Assembly: GCA_049975365.1 (NCBI GenBank)
Contig: JBNGDS010000007.1
Coordinates: 1-64,000 of the forward strand
From: DSBG01 sp049975365
Lineage (GTDB): Bacteria > Desulfobacterota > Desulfomonilia > UBA1062
DNA: 64,000 nt
Direction of reading: 5' to 3'
Under the pieces are notes generated by a model, which saw nothing but the letters and a program-made list of their open reading frames with translations, did no database searches and was not told where the DNA came from. The position numbers and the translations under genes are program-made. Below, piece after piece: positions 17,400-25,849 of the stretch (positions are counted from its first letter, which is position 1; each line of letters opens with the position of its first letter).

Positions 17400-17996
17400 A
17401 TGAGAAACATTGCAGGAATACTGGCGATCGGTGTCTTTTTCCTGGCATTGGGGGGCTGTGCAACCACACCGAGTGTGAGTTACGGCAGCCCGGAACAGGT
17501 CGAGACCGTCACGGAAGAGTTTGGATCGACAGATCTCCAGATGATCGCTGAGAAGATGGTGAATTCCCTGCTTGCAAGCCCGGTTCTCTCCACCGGCCAG
17601 CGCCCCGTATTCTACGTGCACACGGTAAGGAACAAGACCGATGAGCACATCGACACGAAATCCGTAACAGACAAGATACGGGTGACTCTCCTGAAATCCG
17701 GCAAGGTGAGGTTCACCGCAGTCAACGAGGTCAACGATGAGATGGTGAAGCAACTGGAATATCAGACCAGTTCGGGGATCGTGGATCCGACGACGGCAAA
17801 GTCCTTCGGAAGCCAGGTTGGGGCGGATTATTTCCTCTACGGGGAACTCGCCTCCATCAAGAAATCCGCGGGAAGGGTCAGAGATGTGTACTTCAAGTTT
17901 ACCCTGAATCTCGTGAATATTTCAACCGGCCTCATTGAGTGGGCGGACGAGAAGGAGATCAGGAAACAGGCAAAGAGACCTCTTCTCGGAAGCTAG
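17400..17996 (+). CDS. lpoB: Penicillin-binding protein activator LpoB-like lipoprotein
   Basis: A 198-residue protein with lipobox LGGCAT. The mature domain has the LpoB-type alpha/beta fold: VFYVHTVRNKTDEHIDTKSVTDKIRVTLLKSGKVRF and GADYFLYGELASIKK. In Enterobacteria, LpoB reaches through the periplasm to stimulate the peptidoglycan synthase PBP1b. Whether that holds in this lineage is inferred, and no PBP gene is in the window. An AGGAGGTAATGAGC Shine-Dalgarno precedes the ATG. It is the last gene of the three-lipoprotein operon, with a hairpin at 18020-18050 downstream. Confidence 0.82.
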   Translation: MRNIAGILAIGVFFLALGGCATTPSVSYGSPEQVETVTEEFGSTDLQMIAEKMVNSLLASPVLSTGQRPVFYVHTVRNKTDEHIDTKSVTDKIRVTLLKSGKVRFTAVNEVNDEMVKQLEYQTSSGIVDPTTAKSFGSQVGADYFLYGELASIKKSAGRVRDVYFKFTLNLVNISTGLIEWADEKEIRKQAKRPLLGS

Positions 17997-18019
17997 TCCC
18001 CCGGGTCTTACCGGTGTTT

Positions 18020-18050
18020 GGCAATCCATTCTGAAAAAGGAAGGATTGCC
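18020..18050 (+). terminator. Hairpin downstream of the lipoprotein operon
   Basis: GGCAATCC (18020-18027) is perfectly complementary to GGATTGCC (18043-18050), 23 nt after the lpoB stop. There is no T-run, so it may be a weak or factor-assisted terminator or an mRNA-stabilising hairpin. Confidence 0.35.
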
Positions 18051-18211
18051 TCCCTGTATCCTGTTCGAGGCGGGTTCCCGAGTCTCCATGATTCCCTTCG
18101 AAGAGAAGACAGGGGGATTTTCGGCAGAATCGCCCAAGGTATCTTGGTCTTGACTGGTTCTAGAGAAACAGATACATAGCTAAGAACATTGAATGCAGGG
18201 GAGGGGAGCGC

Positions 18212-18757
18212 ATGACGTTGCAGGATAGACTGGAGAAGATCACGGGCAGGACTCTTCCCCTGTACGGTCTTATTGTTCTCCTGGTGATTTTTGCGAATCC
18301 CTCATGGACGTCCTGCTTCTTTGGATTTCTCTTTGTCCTCGCCGGAGAGGCCCTCAGATTCTGGGCGACAGGACACTTGAGAAAGAATGAGGAACTCACA
18401 ACCTCGGGTCCGTACGCCTACTTGCAATCCCCCCTCTACCTGGGGAGCTTCATCATCGGTACAGGTCTCTGTATCATGGCGAGGAATCCCGTGATCTGGA
18501 TACTCACGTCTCTGGTGTTTTTTACCTCCTACATTCCCAGGAAACAGGAGCGTGAATGGGGCAGACTGGAAAGGATGTTCGGAGAAGAATTTCTCACATA
18601 CAAGAGCCAGGTGCCCTATTTCATCCCCCGTTTCGATCCGTATCCTGCAGGGAGCAAGCATCTCTGGTCGTTCGCCCAGTCAATCGAGAACACGGAACAT
18701 CAGACAGGACTCGCTGTGCTGCTTATCTCTTTCTTTATCTTCGTTCGTGTGTTCTAG
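18212..18757 (+). CDS. Isoprenylcysteine carboxyl methyltransferase (ICMT/PEMT)-family membrane protein
   Basis: A 181-residue integral membrane protein with about four to five membrane segments. It carries the family's SAM-binding pattern: GHLRKNEELTTSGPYAYLQSPLYLGSF followed by EREWGRLERMFGEEFLTYKSQVPYFIPR. Bacterial members methylate unknown substrates, often lipids or quinone-like compounds. The Shine-Dalgarno GGAGGGGAGCGC precedes the ATG. It converges with ilvE and has no informative partner. Confidence 0.82.
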   Translation: MTLQDRLEKITGRTLPLYGLIVLLVIFANPSWTSCFFGFLFVLAGEALRFWATGHLRKNEELTTSGPYAYLQSPLYLGSFIIGTGLCIMARNPVIWILTSLVFFTSYIPRKQEREWGRLERMFGEEFLTYKSQVPYFIPRFDPYPAGSKHLWSFAQSIENTEHQTGLAVLLISFFIFVRVF

Positions 18758-18879
18758 GTGCATCCCACGCCCATGAACAAGGAGCGGAGAAACAGCCGGA
18801 TCCGTTCTTGAATAAGTCCCTCGTGTGCGCACGTACTCATCCGGTGACATGAATGAAAAATTGAAGATCGGGACGATTC

Positions 18880-19800
18880 CTAGGAAAGGAAATCAAGCCA
18901 GTCAGTGTGTCGTGGATCCTTCCCCTTCACTACAGCAAAAAACGCGTCCTGAACTGCTTTTGTCACAGGCCCCGGTTTCCCATCGGCGATGGTTCGATCA
19001 TCGATTTCTCGCACAGGGGTGACCTCTGCCGCAGTCCCAGTGAAGAATACCTCGTCCGCTATGTAGAGTTGATCCCTGCTGAACAGCTGTTCACGTACCT
19101 CATAGCCAGACTCTCTTGCAAGGGTGATAACTGTATCACGGGTTATTCCCGCGAGCACGGTAGTCACCGGGGGTGTGAAGAGAACACGGTTTTTCACGTA
19201 AAAGATATTTTCCCCACTGCCTTCGGCCACATACCCGTAGGGATCGAGCATCAGGGCCTCATCGTAGCCGACACGTGTCACCTCCATCTTGGACAGGATG
19301 GAATTCGCATAGTTCCCACTCACCTTCGCCTTGGTGAGCATGATGTTCGGGTGATGCCTGGTGAAGGATGACGTCTTCACCCGGATACCCTTGGACAAAC
19401 CATCATCCCCGAGGTATGCACCCCATTCCCAGCAGATGATGGATACCCGGATGGGGTTGTTCCCGGGGTGTACTCCCATGACCCCATCTCCAATGAACAC
19501 AATGGGTCTGATGTAGGACTCCTTGAGGCCGTTGGCTGCAATAGTCTGCTTGGTTGCCTCCATGATCTCCTGCTCGGAGAAAGGAATCTCCATGAAGTAG
19601 ATCTTTGCAGAGTTGAAGAGTCTTTGAGTGTGTTCCAGATGCCTGAAGATGGCTGATCTCCCATCTGCACACAGGTAACACCTGATCCCTTCGAATGCTG
19701 CTACCCCATAGTGGAGGCTGTGGGTGAGAACATGGACGTTTGCGTTGTCCCAGTCAATGAGCCTGCCATCAAACCAGATCTTCTTCAATTTAGCGACCAT
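18880..19800 (-). CDS. ilvE: Branched-chain amino acid aminotransferase
   Basis: A 306-residue fold-type IV PLP enzyme that interconverts Leu, Ile and Val with their 2-oxoacids. The PLP lysine is Lys159 in KAKVSGNYANSILSK. Further hallmarks are THSLHYGVAAFEGIR, DEALMLDPYGYVAEGSGENIF and FFTGTAAEVTPV. The length is standard. The start has GAGGT 9 nt upstream. It could supply branched-chain 2-oxoacids to the ferredoxin-linked oxidoreductase encoded at 44.6-47.1 kb, although the genes are far apart. Its promoter region abuts a scaffold gap at 19861-19870. Confidence 0.95.
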   Translation of the reverse strand: MVAKLKKIWFDGRLIDWDNANVHVLTHSLHYGVAAFEGIRCYLCADGRSAIFRHLEHTQRLFNSAKIYFMEIPFSEQEIMEATKQTIAANGLKESYIRPIVFIGDGVMGVHPGNNPIRVSIICWEWGAYLGDDGLSKGIRVKTSSFTRHHPNIMLTKAKVSGNYANSILSKMEVTRVGYDEALMLDPYGYVAEGSGENIFYVKNRVLFTPPVTTVLAGITRDTVITLARESGYEVREQLFSRDQLYIADEVFFTGTAAEVTPVREIDDRTIADGKPGPVTKAVQDAFFAVVKGKDPRHTDWLDFLS

Positions 19801-19860
19801 AGCAACACTACCTCATGATAGATTCACATTCAAATCATTATCATCTATTTTGATATCAAG

Positions 19861-19870
19861 NNNNNNNNNN
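19861..19870. other. Scaffold gap (10 N)
   Basis: Ten N bases in the intergenic region between ilvE and the cyclase gene. The real length is unknown, so the promoter regions of both genes may be incomplete. Confidence 0.99.
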
Positions 19871-19963
19871 GGTCAACACAAAGTTCGATAGTTAAGTGGT
19901 TTGGCTTGACTGCGAACCACGGAAGATTATTCTTTATCACATACAATGTAATGGGAGGATTCC

Positions 19964-22900
19964 ATGCAGGGAGGTCGTCGTGAATTCTGTCCCCGGTGTA
20001 GGCATGGTCTTGGACGCACTGATATATTCTGTCCCCGGTGTGGACTGAAGCTAACACATACCCCGACAACCCAGGAACACCGTTTTGTGACAGTGCTCTG
20101 TTCCGATATCAGTGGATACTCAACACTTTCGGAGTTGTTGGATCCGGAGGAACTGAAGGATCTCGTTGATGGTCTGTTTACCAGTGCAAGCAGGATCATA
20201 CGCTCGTACGGAGGGATCGTGGAAAAGTTCATCGGTGATGAAGTCCTCGCATTGTTCGGGATCGATCACATTCACGAAGATGATTCCATCAGGGCCATCA
20301 TGGTGGCGCTGGAGATCCACCGCTGTGCAGAGAGCATGGATCATATCCTCAGTTTNNNNNNNNNNGGATACGTATGCATACTGGGATCAATGCCGGAATG
20401 GTGCTCGTCGAACGCGATGCAGAAGTGTCTTCGGAACATGGAGCACTCGGTGTACCAATCAGTGTTGCTTCGCGACTGTGCGATATGGCTGAAGCAGGAG
20501 AAATTCTCATTGGAGGTTCTCTCAAGGATGATGCATCCCGATTCTTCGTGCTGGAGGATAGGGGAAGCCGAAGACTCAAGGGCTTCAGCGAGACCGTCCG
20601 TATCTACCAGGTGCTTGCCGAGCGGAAGACGCCGGTTTCTCTCCATCGGCTCAGTGGAGGAGCGCTGTCCATGGTGGGCCGCAAACGGGAGCTCGGGATC
20701 CTCACCGAAAAGGCTCTCAGGCTGAGCCGGGGAAGGGGAGATGCTGTCTGGATTAGTGGAGATGCGGGGATCGGGAAGAGCAGGTTGATTGAAGAATTCA
20801 GGAAACATCTTCCCGGGAGCATCAGATTTTCCTGTGCCATGTGCCTTGATTACGCCAGGTATACCCCGTATTTTCCCATCTCAATGATTATCAGAACTCT
20901 CCTTGGATTCAATGGTGAACTTCCCCGGGAAGAGTCTGTTCAGGCCCGTCTTTCATCACTTTCCATCAAACCTGAGTGCCGGGAATCTCTCCTGTTTCTC
21001 TGCGGCATACACCACTACAATGAGGTCTGTGCTCCTGAATCATGGAAATCCCTGGTGAGCGATGCTTTCTGCCATCTGGTGGAGACAATGTGTACTCAAC
21101 AGCCTCTGGTGGTGTGTTGTGAAGACATTCACTGGGCAGATCGAACCTCCCTGGACGTTCTCGAGTATCTCGTTCACATGGTGTCGAAAAGGATGAGGTG
21201 TCTCCTGTTGCTGAGCCACCGGAGCGGATTCAGGAGTTCTCGTTCGGGTGCACATCTTCATCTGAGAGATCTCTCCAAGGCAGAAATCTCAGAGATGACA
21301 CGGCGTATAACCCATCTCGATGAGATGCCGGAATCGATGAATACCTTTCTTTACCAGGAATCTGGGGGAAATCCGTTGTACCTGGAAGAGATCGTACACT
21401 ATCTCATCGAACGCGGTATTTCTCTCCATGGTCCTGTACCCCTCCGGGCGAAAAATCATATTCCTGTGTCCATCCACGGTCTCCTGGCTGCACGGATCGA
21501 CACCCTCGATGAAACCTCCCGGAGAGTCCTTCAAGAGGCATCGGTTATCGGGAAAATCTTCAGTAAGAATCTGCTTGCTGGTATCAGCGTATCCCGGAGG
21601 CCACTCGATGCCTGCCTCCAACATCTCATCGATTCAGGATTTATCGTGCTGCATGACAGGCAGACCTACAGATTCAGACACTCTCTCACTCAGAGAGTTG
21701 CCTATCAAGGCATGCTTCGGAAAACCCGTGTCCGACTTCACAAAACCATCGCTCAGCTCCTTGAACAGACCCATGGAGACAGAAGGGAGGGGATGGCGGA
21801 TATCCTCGCTCACCATTTTTTCGTTGGAGAAGCATATGAGAAAGCAGGACGATACAGTCTGGATGCGGCGAGAAACTATCACCGCGAGGGTTCATGGGTT
21901 GAGGCTGCGACCCACTATTGCACTGCGGAAACATGCATTGAACGCAGGACAGGGAAGGCGGAGAACCCGAGGGACCTCGTTGAGATATGGGAGGGAATCT
22001 GGAGCTGCAGCAGGATTTTCAACCCATCAATGGCACTGGGAGCCCTTGAGTCACTCGCGAGATACTACCGTGACAGGGGGTCCAGGCAGAAGGAGGCATT
22101 TGCATATATCAGGCTCATCAACCTCTACTCCCAAAAGGGACTTTTCATCAAGGCCCGTGAGACCTATCACAGGGCTATCCGGCTTTCACGAGGGGATCGT
22201 GCCATGACTGCTGCAGCCCAGACAGCCTATGCCTACACCTACACGTTCCTGGGAAAACCCACTGTGGCTTTAAGCTATCTCGCTCGTTCGCGGGAAAAGA
22301 TCCCGGATGAAGAAACATTTCTGATGGCGGTCAATAGCCTGACCACGCTCGCCTCGCTGGTTTGGAAGGCCTCAATCAAGGAGGCTTTTCTCTGGTACAC
22401 GCGAACCAAGAAACTCACTGTGCACTTCATGGATCTCGATCTCATGGCAGACCTCTGGCTGGGGTATCTGTCATACCTCACAGGGGATTTTGCCCAGGCA
22501 GAGACACTATGCACCAGGATCCACACCCAGGAACGGAAGCTCGGGGCTTTGGGTGGAGGACTCTCCTACCTTAGAATCCAGAGCACGATATACTTCAACT
22601 CCCGCTACACCGGAAATCTGAAACAGGCAAAGGCAGAACATGCACTCTTTGACGAACGGTATGGAGACATGGAAGGAAGCAGTGCACTGTCGGATCTCTA
22701 TCAGGCGTGGATTAGTCTTGAAGAAGGTATGGTGCACCAGGCAAAAGAATTTCTGGAGAGAGCACTTCCCAGATTCAGAAATGGAATAGCAAACAGAGTT
22801 CCCTACGCCCTCAATGCCCTTGCCGAGACGTATCTGCACCTGGGAGAGGTGAAGCTGGCAGAGCGGTTTGCGGCGGAGAGCATTGACTGGAACAGAAAAC

Positions 22901-23241
22901 ATGGGAACAAAGACCAGCTTGTTACGGCCAACAGGCTCATGGGGAAAGCCCGCGTGCGCAGCAAGGACTTCCACATGGCCGCCCATTTCCTTAAAAAGAA
23001 CTCCAGGCTTGTCTCTTCCGGTACCATGAAACCCCACCTGGCGTGGGACTTCAGTGCATGGGGTGATCTGCACCGGGCGGCCGGAAATCATGAGAAGGCC
23101 TCTGCATGCTTTCTTCGAGCACTGAAACTCTGGCAAGAGATGGGCAGTCTCTATCAGGTGCGCAAGATCAATACGTTACTGGCTCTCGTGGATACAAGGT
23201 CAGATTTTTCGAAGGGATCTTCTCATCAGGGAGATTGTTAG
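19964..23241 (+). CDS. Class III nucleotide cyclase / AAA ATPase / TPR signalling protein, interrupted by an assembly gap
   Basis: One large gene split by the 10-N gap at 20356-20365. The reading frame differs on the two sides only because the gap length is arbitrary. N-terminal Cys4 zinc ribbon: Cys9, Cys12, Cys23, Cys26. Class III cyclase domain: metal ligands Asp48 (SDISG) and Asp92 (IGDEV), continuing after the gap with MHTGINAGMV. Next comes an AAA/NTPase module with Walker A GDAGIGKS and a CCEDIHWADR Walker B-type segment, then TPR repeats to the C-terminus. This is the architecture of large cytosolic adenylate-cyclase/ATPase sensors. GGGAGGATTCC precedes the ATG. Expected product is cAMP or cGMP; signal and partners are unknown. 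Confidence 0.85.
20356..20365. other. Scaffold gap (10 N) inside the cyclase gene
   Basis: Ten N bases within the cyclase domain. Protein similarity continues on both sides in different frames (residues up to DHILS before, IRMHTGINAG after), so missing sequence rather than a true frameshift explains the break. Confidence 0.99.
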
Positions 23242-23524
23242 AAAGACACGGATTAACATCCTACAGAATGGTTCACCTCAGATCCCCCCGCCATGACAGG
23301 AACATTCTCTGTGGGCATGATTTCCTCCCTCAATGTTTTCCCATTTCCGAACGATACAGTATAAGCAAGGGTGTCATGTGCACCTTCTGTTCTTTGACAA
23401 TTCATGAAGAGGCCATGTGTGTTTTTTGGTGACAGAGAACAGACATGGGTAAAAGAGTAACAGTCACGAGAGTACGTCCATGGAAGCATCATGGATATGA
23501 TGAAGCTGATCCACGTCGTACAAC
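23242..23524 (+). other. Gene-free region before the riboswitch array
   Basis: About 280 nt with no convincing coding frame. TTGACA occurs at 23394-23399 but no good -10 lies 16-18 nt downstream, so the promoter of the riboswitch-controlled transcript is not pinned down. It is presumably in this stretch. Confidence 0.4.
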
Positions 23525-23612
23525 GAGGTGAAGCTGATTCGCCAAACCACGGGTAACCGTGGGACGGAAAGCCACGGGTCCGGTTTTCTCAACCGGATGG
23601 CCGGGCTGCCTC
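23525..23612 (+). promoter_or_regulatory. GEMM-I (cyclic di-GMP-I class) riboswitch aptamer, copy 1 of 3
   Basis: The core reads GCCAAACC, a stem closed by a GTAA tetraloop (CACGG-GTAA-CCGTG), GGGACGGAAAGCCACGGGTCC, a second hairpin (CCGG-TTTTCTCAA-CCGG) and AGCCGGGCTGCC with one substitution (TGGCCGGGCTGCC). This is the GEMM-I consensus. Compared with the Vibrio Vc2 aptamer, the G21-C46 pair is replaced by C-G, a compensatory change. The positions matching G20, A47 and C92 keep G, A and C. P1 is formed by GAGGTG..GC (23525-23534) with GCTGCCTC (23605-23612). Confidence 0.88.
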
Positions 23613-23695
23613 CTTCAAAGCCACACCATGGGTAACCATGGGTCGGAAAGCCACGGGTCCGAACGGAATCGGACAGCCGGGCTGCCTGAGAAGGA
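23611..23695 (+). promoter_or_regulatory. GEMM-I (cyclic di-GMP-I class) riboswitch aptamer, copy 2 of 3
   Basis: P1 is TCCTTC (23611-23616) with GAAGGA (23690-23695). The core is GCCACACC, stem CCATGG-GTAA-CCATGG, GTCGGAAAGCCACGGGTCC, hairpin, AGCCGGGCTGCC. Two normally conserved positions differ from the other copies: CAAACC is CACACC, and GGGACGG is GGGTCGG. It shares the C-G swap of the core pair with copies 1 and 3. It directly abuts copy 1. Confidence 0.82.
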
Positions 23696-23793
23696 TTCAT
23701 CAGAATCTCATCAATGCCAAACCAGGGGTAACCCTGGGACGGAAAGCCACGGGTCCACAGATGAGAGTGGATAGCCGGGTTGCCTGAAGAATC
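23694..23793 (+). promoter_or_regulatory. GEMM-I (cyclic di-GMP-I class) riboswitch aptamer, copy 3 of 3
   Basis: GATTCATCAG (23694-23703) pairs with CTGAAGAATC (23784-23793) in nine of ten positions as an outer P1. The core is GCCAAACC, stem CAGGG-GTAA-CCCTG, GGGACGGAAAGCCACGGGTCC, hairpin GTCCACAGATGAGAGTGGAT, AGCCGGGTTGCC. The aptamer ends only about 8 nt before the Shine-Dalgarno AAAGGAG (23801-23807) of the downstream gene, which favours translational control. Confidence 0.88.
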
Positions 23794-23813
23794 TCATCAG
23801 AAAGGAGTCTGGA

Positions 23814-24317
23814 ATGAAACAGAAAGTTCTTTTCTCTGTGATATGCGTGATCGTCCTGATCTTCCTCCCGTTTGCAGGCAGGGCACAGATGGTCGCCCTG
23901 TCAGACGAACAGCTCTGTGAGGTTACCGGACAGGCTGGAATTGCCTTTGACGCGACACAGGCGGTGTTCGACACGTATATCGACAACATGACCGCGCTCG
24001 GGGGTATTCTCAATTACAGCGACGTGATGATCAAGGGCGCTGTGGAAGTACGGAATCCCCTCCCCACGCCCACAGACATTGTGATGCCGATGAATCCCTT
24101 GAATTCTCTGGGCACATCCATGATGGGTCTTGGGATGTTTGGTCTCGGCATGGTGGGGCTCATCAGCCACACCGTGGATATGAGCATAGACATCGATCAG
24201 TTCTCTATAGGTGCCATTCGGATAGGTCCTGATGTCACCGGCCCGAGTCTCGGGAGTTTCGGCATGTACGGGTTCCACGCGGACATAAAGGGGACAGTGT
24301 CGATCACAGCATACTAG
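23814..24317 (+). CDS. Small exported surface-type protein (FilF/DUF6160-like N-terminus)
   Basis: A 167-residue protein. A signal peptide (about 1-24, ending GRAQ) is followed by MVALSDEQLCEVTGQAGIAFD. This LSDxxLxxVTGQAGI motif marks a group of exported proteins that includes the Acinetobacter pilus-associated FilF. The rest is hydrophobic, Gly/Met-rich (MMGLGMFGLGMVGLISH) and beta-prone, without a recognised domain. A strong Shine-Dalgarno (AAAGGAG) lies 6 nt before the ATG. It is the only gene after three tandem GEMM-I riboswitches, so its synthesis is probably set by a cyclic dinucleotide. A role in surface attachment is inferred from this control, not shown. Confidence 0.75.
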   Translation: MKQKVLFSVICVIVLIFLPFAGRAQMVALSDEQLCEVTGQAGIAFDATQAVFDTYIDNMTALGGILNYSDVMIKGAVEVRNPLPTPTDIVMPMNPLNSLGTSMMGLGMFGLGMVGLISHTVDMSIDIDQFSIGAIRIGPDVTGPSLGSFGMYGFHADIKGTVSITAY

Positions 24318-24389
24318 GACAGTCGATGTTACTCTTTTACCTCTCTTTTTTGTTCCGACATACCGGTCCCGGAAGATTCTGTGCAGGAT

Positions 24390-25190
24390 CTACTGACGGA
24401 TAAGTCTCATGGAGCGGATACCCTCTCGAGGGGTTGGGACGGAACTTCGGACCGGCGTGATATCGATTCCCCCTCTTCTGGTGTAACAGCACCTGACCTC
24501 CAGTCTTTCAGGCGAACAGCGGTGGGTAATATCAGAAAAGATCTCTTCACAGCATTCTTCGCTGAACCCTGAGTGAGAGCGGAAAGAACACACGTATCTC
24601 AGCAGGGATTCGTGATTGATCCGAGGGCCCCTGTATGTGATGAACACGCTCGCCCAGTCGGGTTGAGAGGTGATGGGGCAGAGTGAACGAAAAAGGTCTG
24701 TGTACAGGGTCTCCTCACACGATCCTTTCCCTGTGGTTAGAAGGCCGGGGTTCCTGGAAAAAGTCGTGATACTTCCTTCATATCGATCGAGGCAGGTTCC
24801 CTGAGGCGTTTCCTGCCATCTCAGAGAAGCGAACTGCTCTTGGGGGATGACCTCTGTTCGGATCCATTCGGGGGAGAGGATGGCCTTCAGGTCATTCTGG
24901 ATCGTTTCCCTGACCTCTTCAGACGAGGTGAAAACGGTACTGGAAAGGCCGTTGAGGTAGAGTTTCAGAGATTTTGATTCCACGATGCACGCGCTCTCCA
25001 CGGGATAAACGATCTCACAGATGGCAACCTCTGGTTTTTTGCGAGGGGTCATCCAAGAGAGTTCGTAACACCGCCAGAAGTCATACCCATGCGGCACAGA
25101 CGGATACCGCTTCCGGGGTATGGGGCAGAGGATGGAGGGTGTGTACGTCTCGGGAGCACTGACCTTCTTCCCAAGAGGAAGATCACTCAT
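24390..25190 (-). CDS. queF: NADPH-dependent 7-cyano-7-deazaguanine reductase (preQ0 reductase)
   Basis: A 266-residue type II (long, two-lobed) QueF, which reduces preQ0 to preQ1 in queuosine synthesis. The N-terminal lobe has the ESKSLKLYLNG substrate motif (residues 71-81). The catalytic Cys is Cys171 in SLCPITSQPDWASVFITYRGP. Its ATG overlaps the queC stop by 4 nt (25187-25190), so it is translationally coupled as the third gene of queE-queC-queF. Confidence 0.95.
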   Translation of the reverse strand: MSDLPLGKKVSAPETYTPSILCPIPRKRYPSVPHGYDFWRCYELSWMTPRKKPEVAICEIVYPVESACIVESKSLKLYLNGLSSTVFTSSEEVRETIQNDLKAILSPEWIRTEVIPQEQFASLRWQETPQGTCLDRYEGSITTFSRNPGLLTTGKGSCEETLYTDLFRSLCPITSQPDWASVFITYRGPRINHESLLRYVCSFRSHSGFSEECCEEIFSDITHRCSPERLEVRCCYTRRGGIDITPVRSSVPTPREGIRSMRLIRQ

Positions 25191-25849
25191 TCCAGGTACC
25201 TCGTGGGGTCAAGGCCCTCTTCATATCCGAGGGCGCCTTTCCTCTCCAGGCAGGTTGGGCATTTCCCGCAGTGGATGGCTCCCCCCCGGTAACAGGACCA
25301 TGTCTTGGTGAAATCGAATCCCAGGTCCCGGCCCTTTTTCGCGATTTCCCTCTTGTTCAGAGAGGAAAAGGGGGCCAGGATTTCAATGTCGTTCAATGTG
25401 CCCAGACGCGCTGCCCCCGACATAGCTTCAGTGAAGTCTGTTCTGCAGTCTGGATAGATGGGGTGGTCTCCGCTGTGGGATGCGATCAGAACAGTCCTGA
25501 TCCCGGAGTTCTCTGCATACCCAACCGCTATGGAGAGAAAGATTCCGTTCCTGAAGGGGACTATGGTGGAAGAAATGTTCTCCATTCCGTACGGTCCTTC
25601 GGGTATCTGAGGACCTGATGTGAGGAGGCTTGAGGTGAACAGTGCGCCTATGAAGGGGAGATCAATTTTCTGAAAGAGAGCGCCGTATTCTCGTGCCAGT
25701 AATTCAGCCATTTCGAGCTCGCGTGCGGCATGTTTTGAGCCGTAGTCGAAGCTCAGCGCGTGGATCCGACGATATCGAGTCTTTGCCCATGCCAGAAGCA
25801 CCCCTGAATCCATCCCGCCGGAGAGAAGAATGACAACATCGGCCTTCAT
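25187..25849 (-). CDS. queC: 7-cyano-7-deazaguanine synthase
   Basis: A 220-residue ATP-dependent enzyme converting 7-carboxy-7-deazaguanine and ammonia to preQ0. The PP-loop SGGMDS is at residues 10-15. The C-terminal zinc-binding Cys4 is CYRGGAIHCGKCPTC. Overlaps of 4 nt with queE upstream and queF downstream show a tight operon. Length is typical. Confidence 0.95.
   Translation of the reverse strand: MKADVVILLSGGMDSGVLLAWAKTRYRRIHALSFDYGSKHAARELEMAELLAREYGALFQKIDLPFIGALFTSSLLTSGPQIPEGPYGMENISSTIVPFRNGIFLSIAVGYAENSGIRTVLIASHSGDHPIYPDCRTDFTEAMSGAARLGTLNDIEILAPFSSLNKREIAKKGRDLGFDFTKTWSCYRGGAIHCGKCPTCLERKGALGYEEGLDPTRYLE

Noticed and set aside
20356..20725. Apparent frameshift or pseudogene in the cyclase gene
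   Set aside because: The frame change coincides exactly with a 10-N scaffold gap of arbitrary length; protein similarity resumes directly after it.
23394..23420. TTGACA as the promoter of the riboswitch transcript
   Set aside because: No acceptable -10 element lies 16-18 nt downstream, so no promoter was called.
23541..23793. Three regularly repeated, structured segments that at first look like a CRISPR-type or other repeat array
   Set aside because: The repeats are not identical, carry covarying stems and match the GEMM-I riboswitch core; no spacer-like uniform units or cas genes are present.
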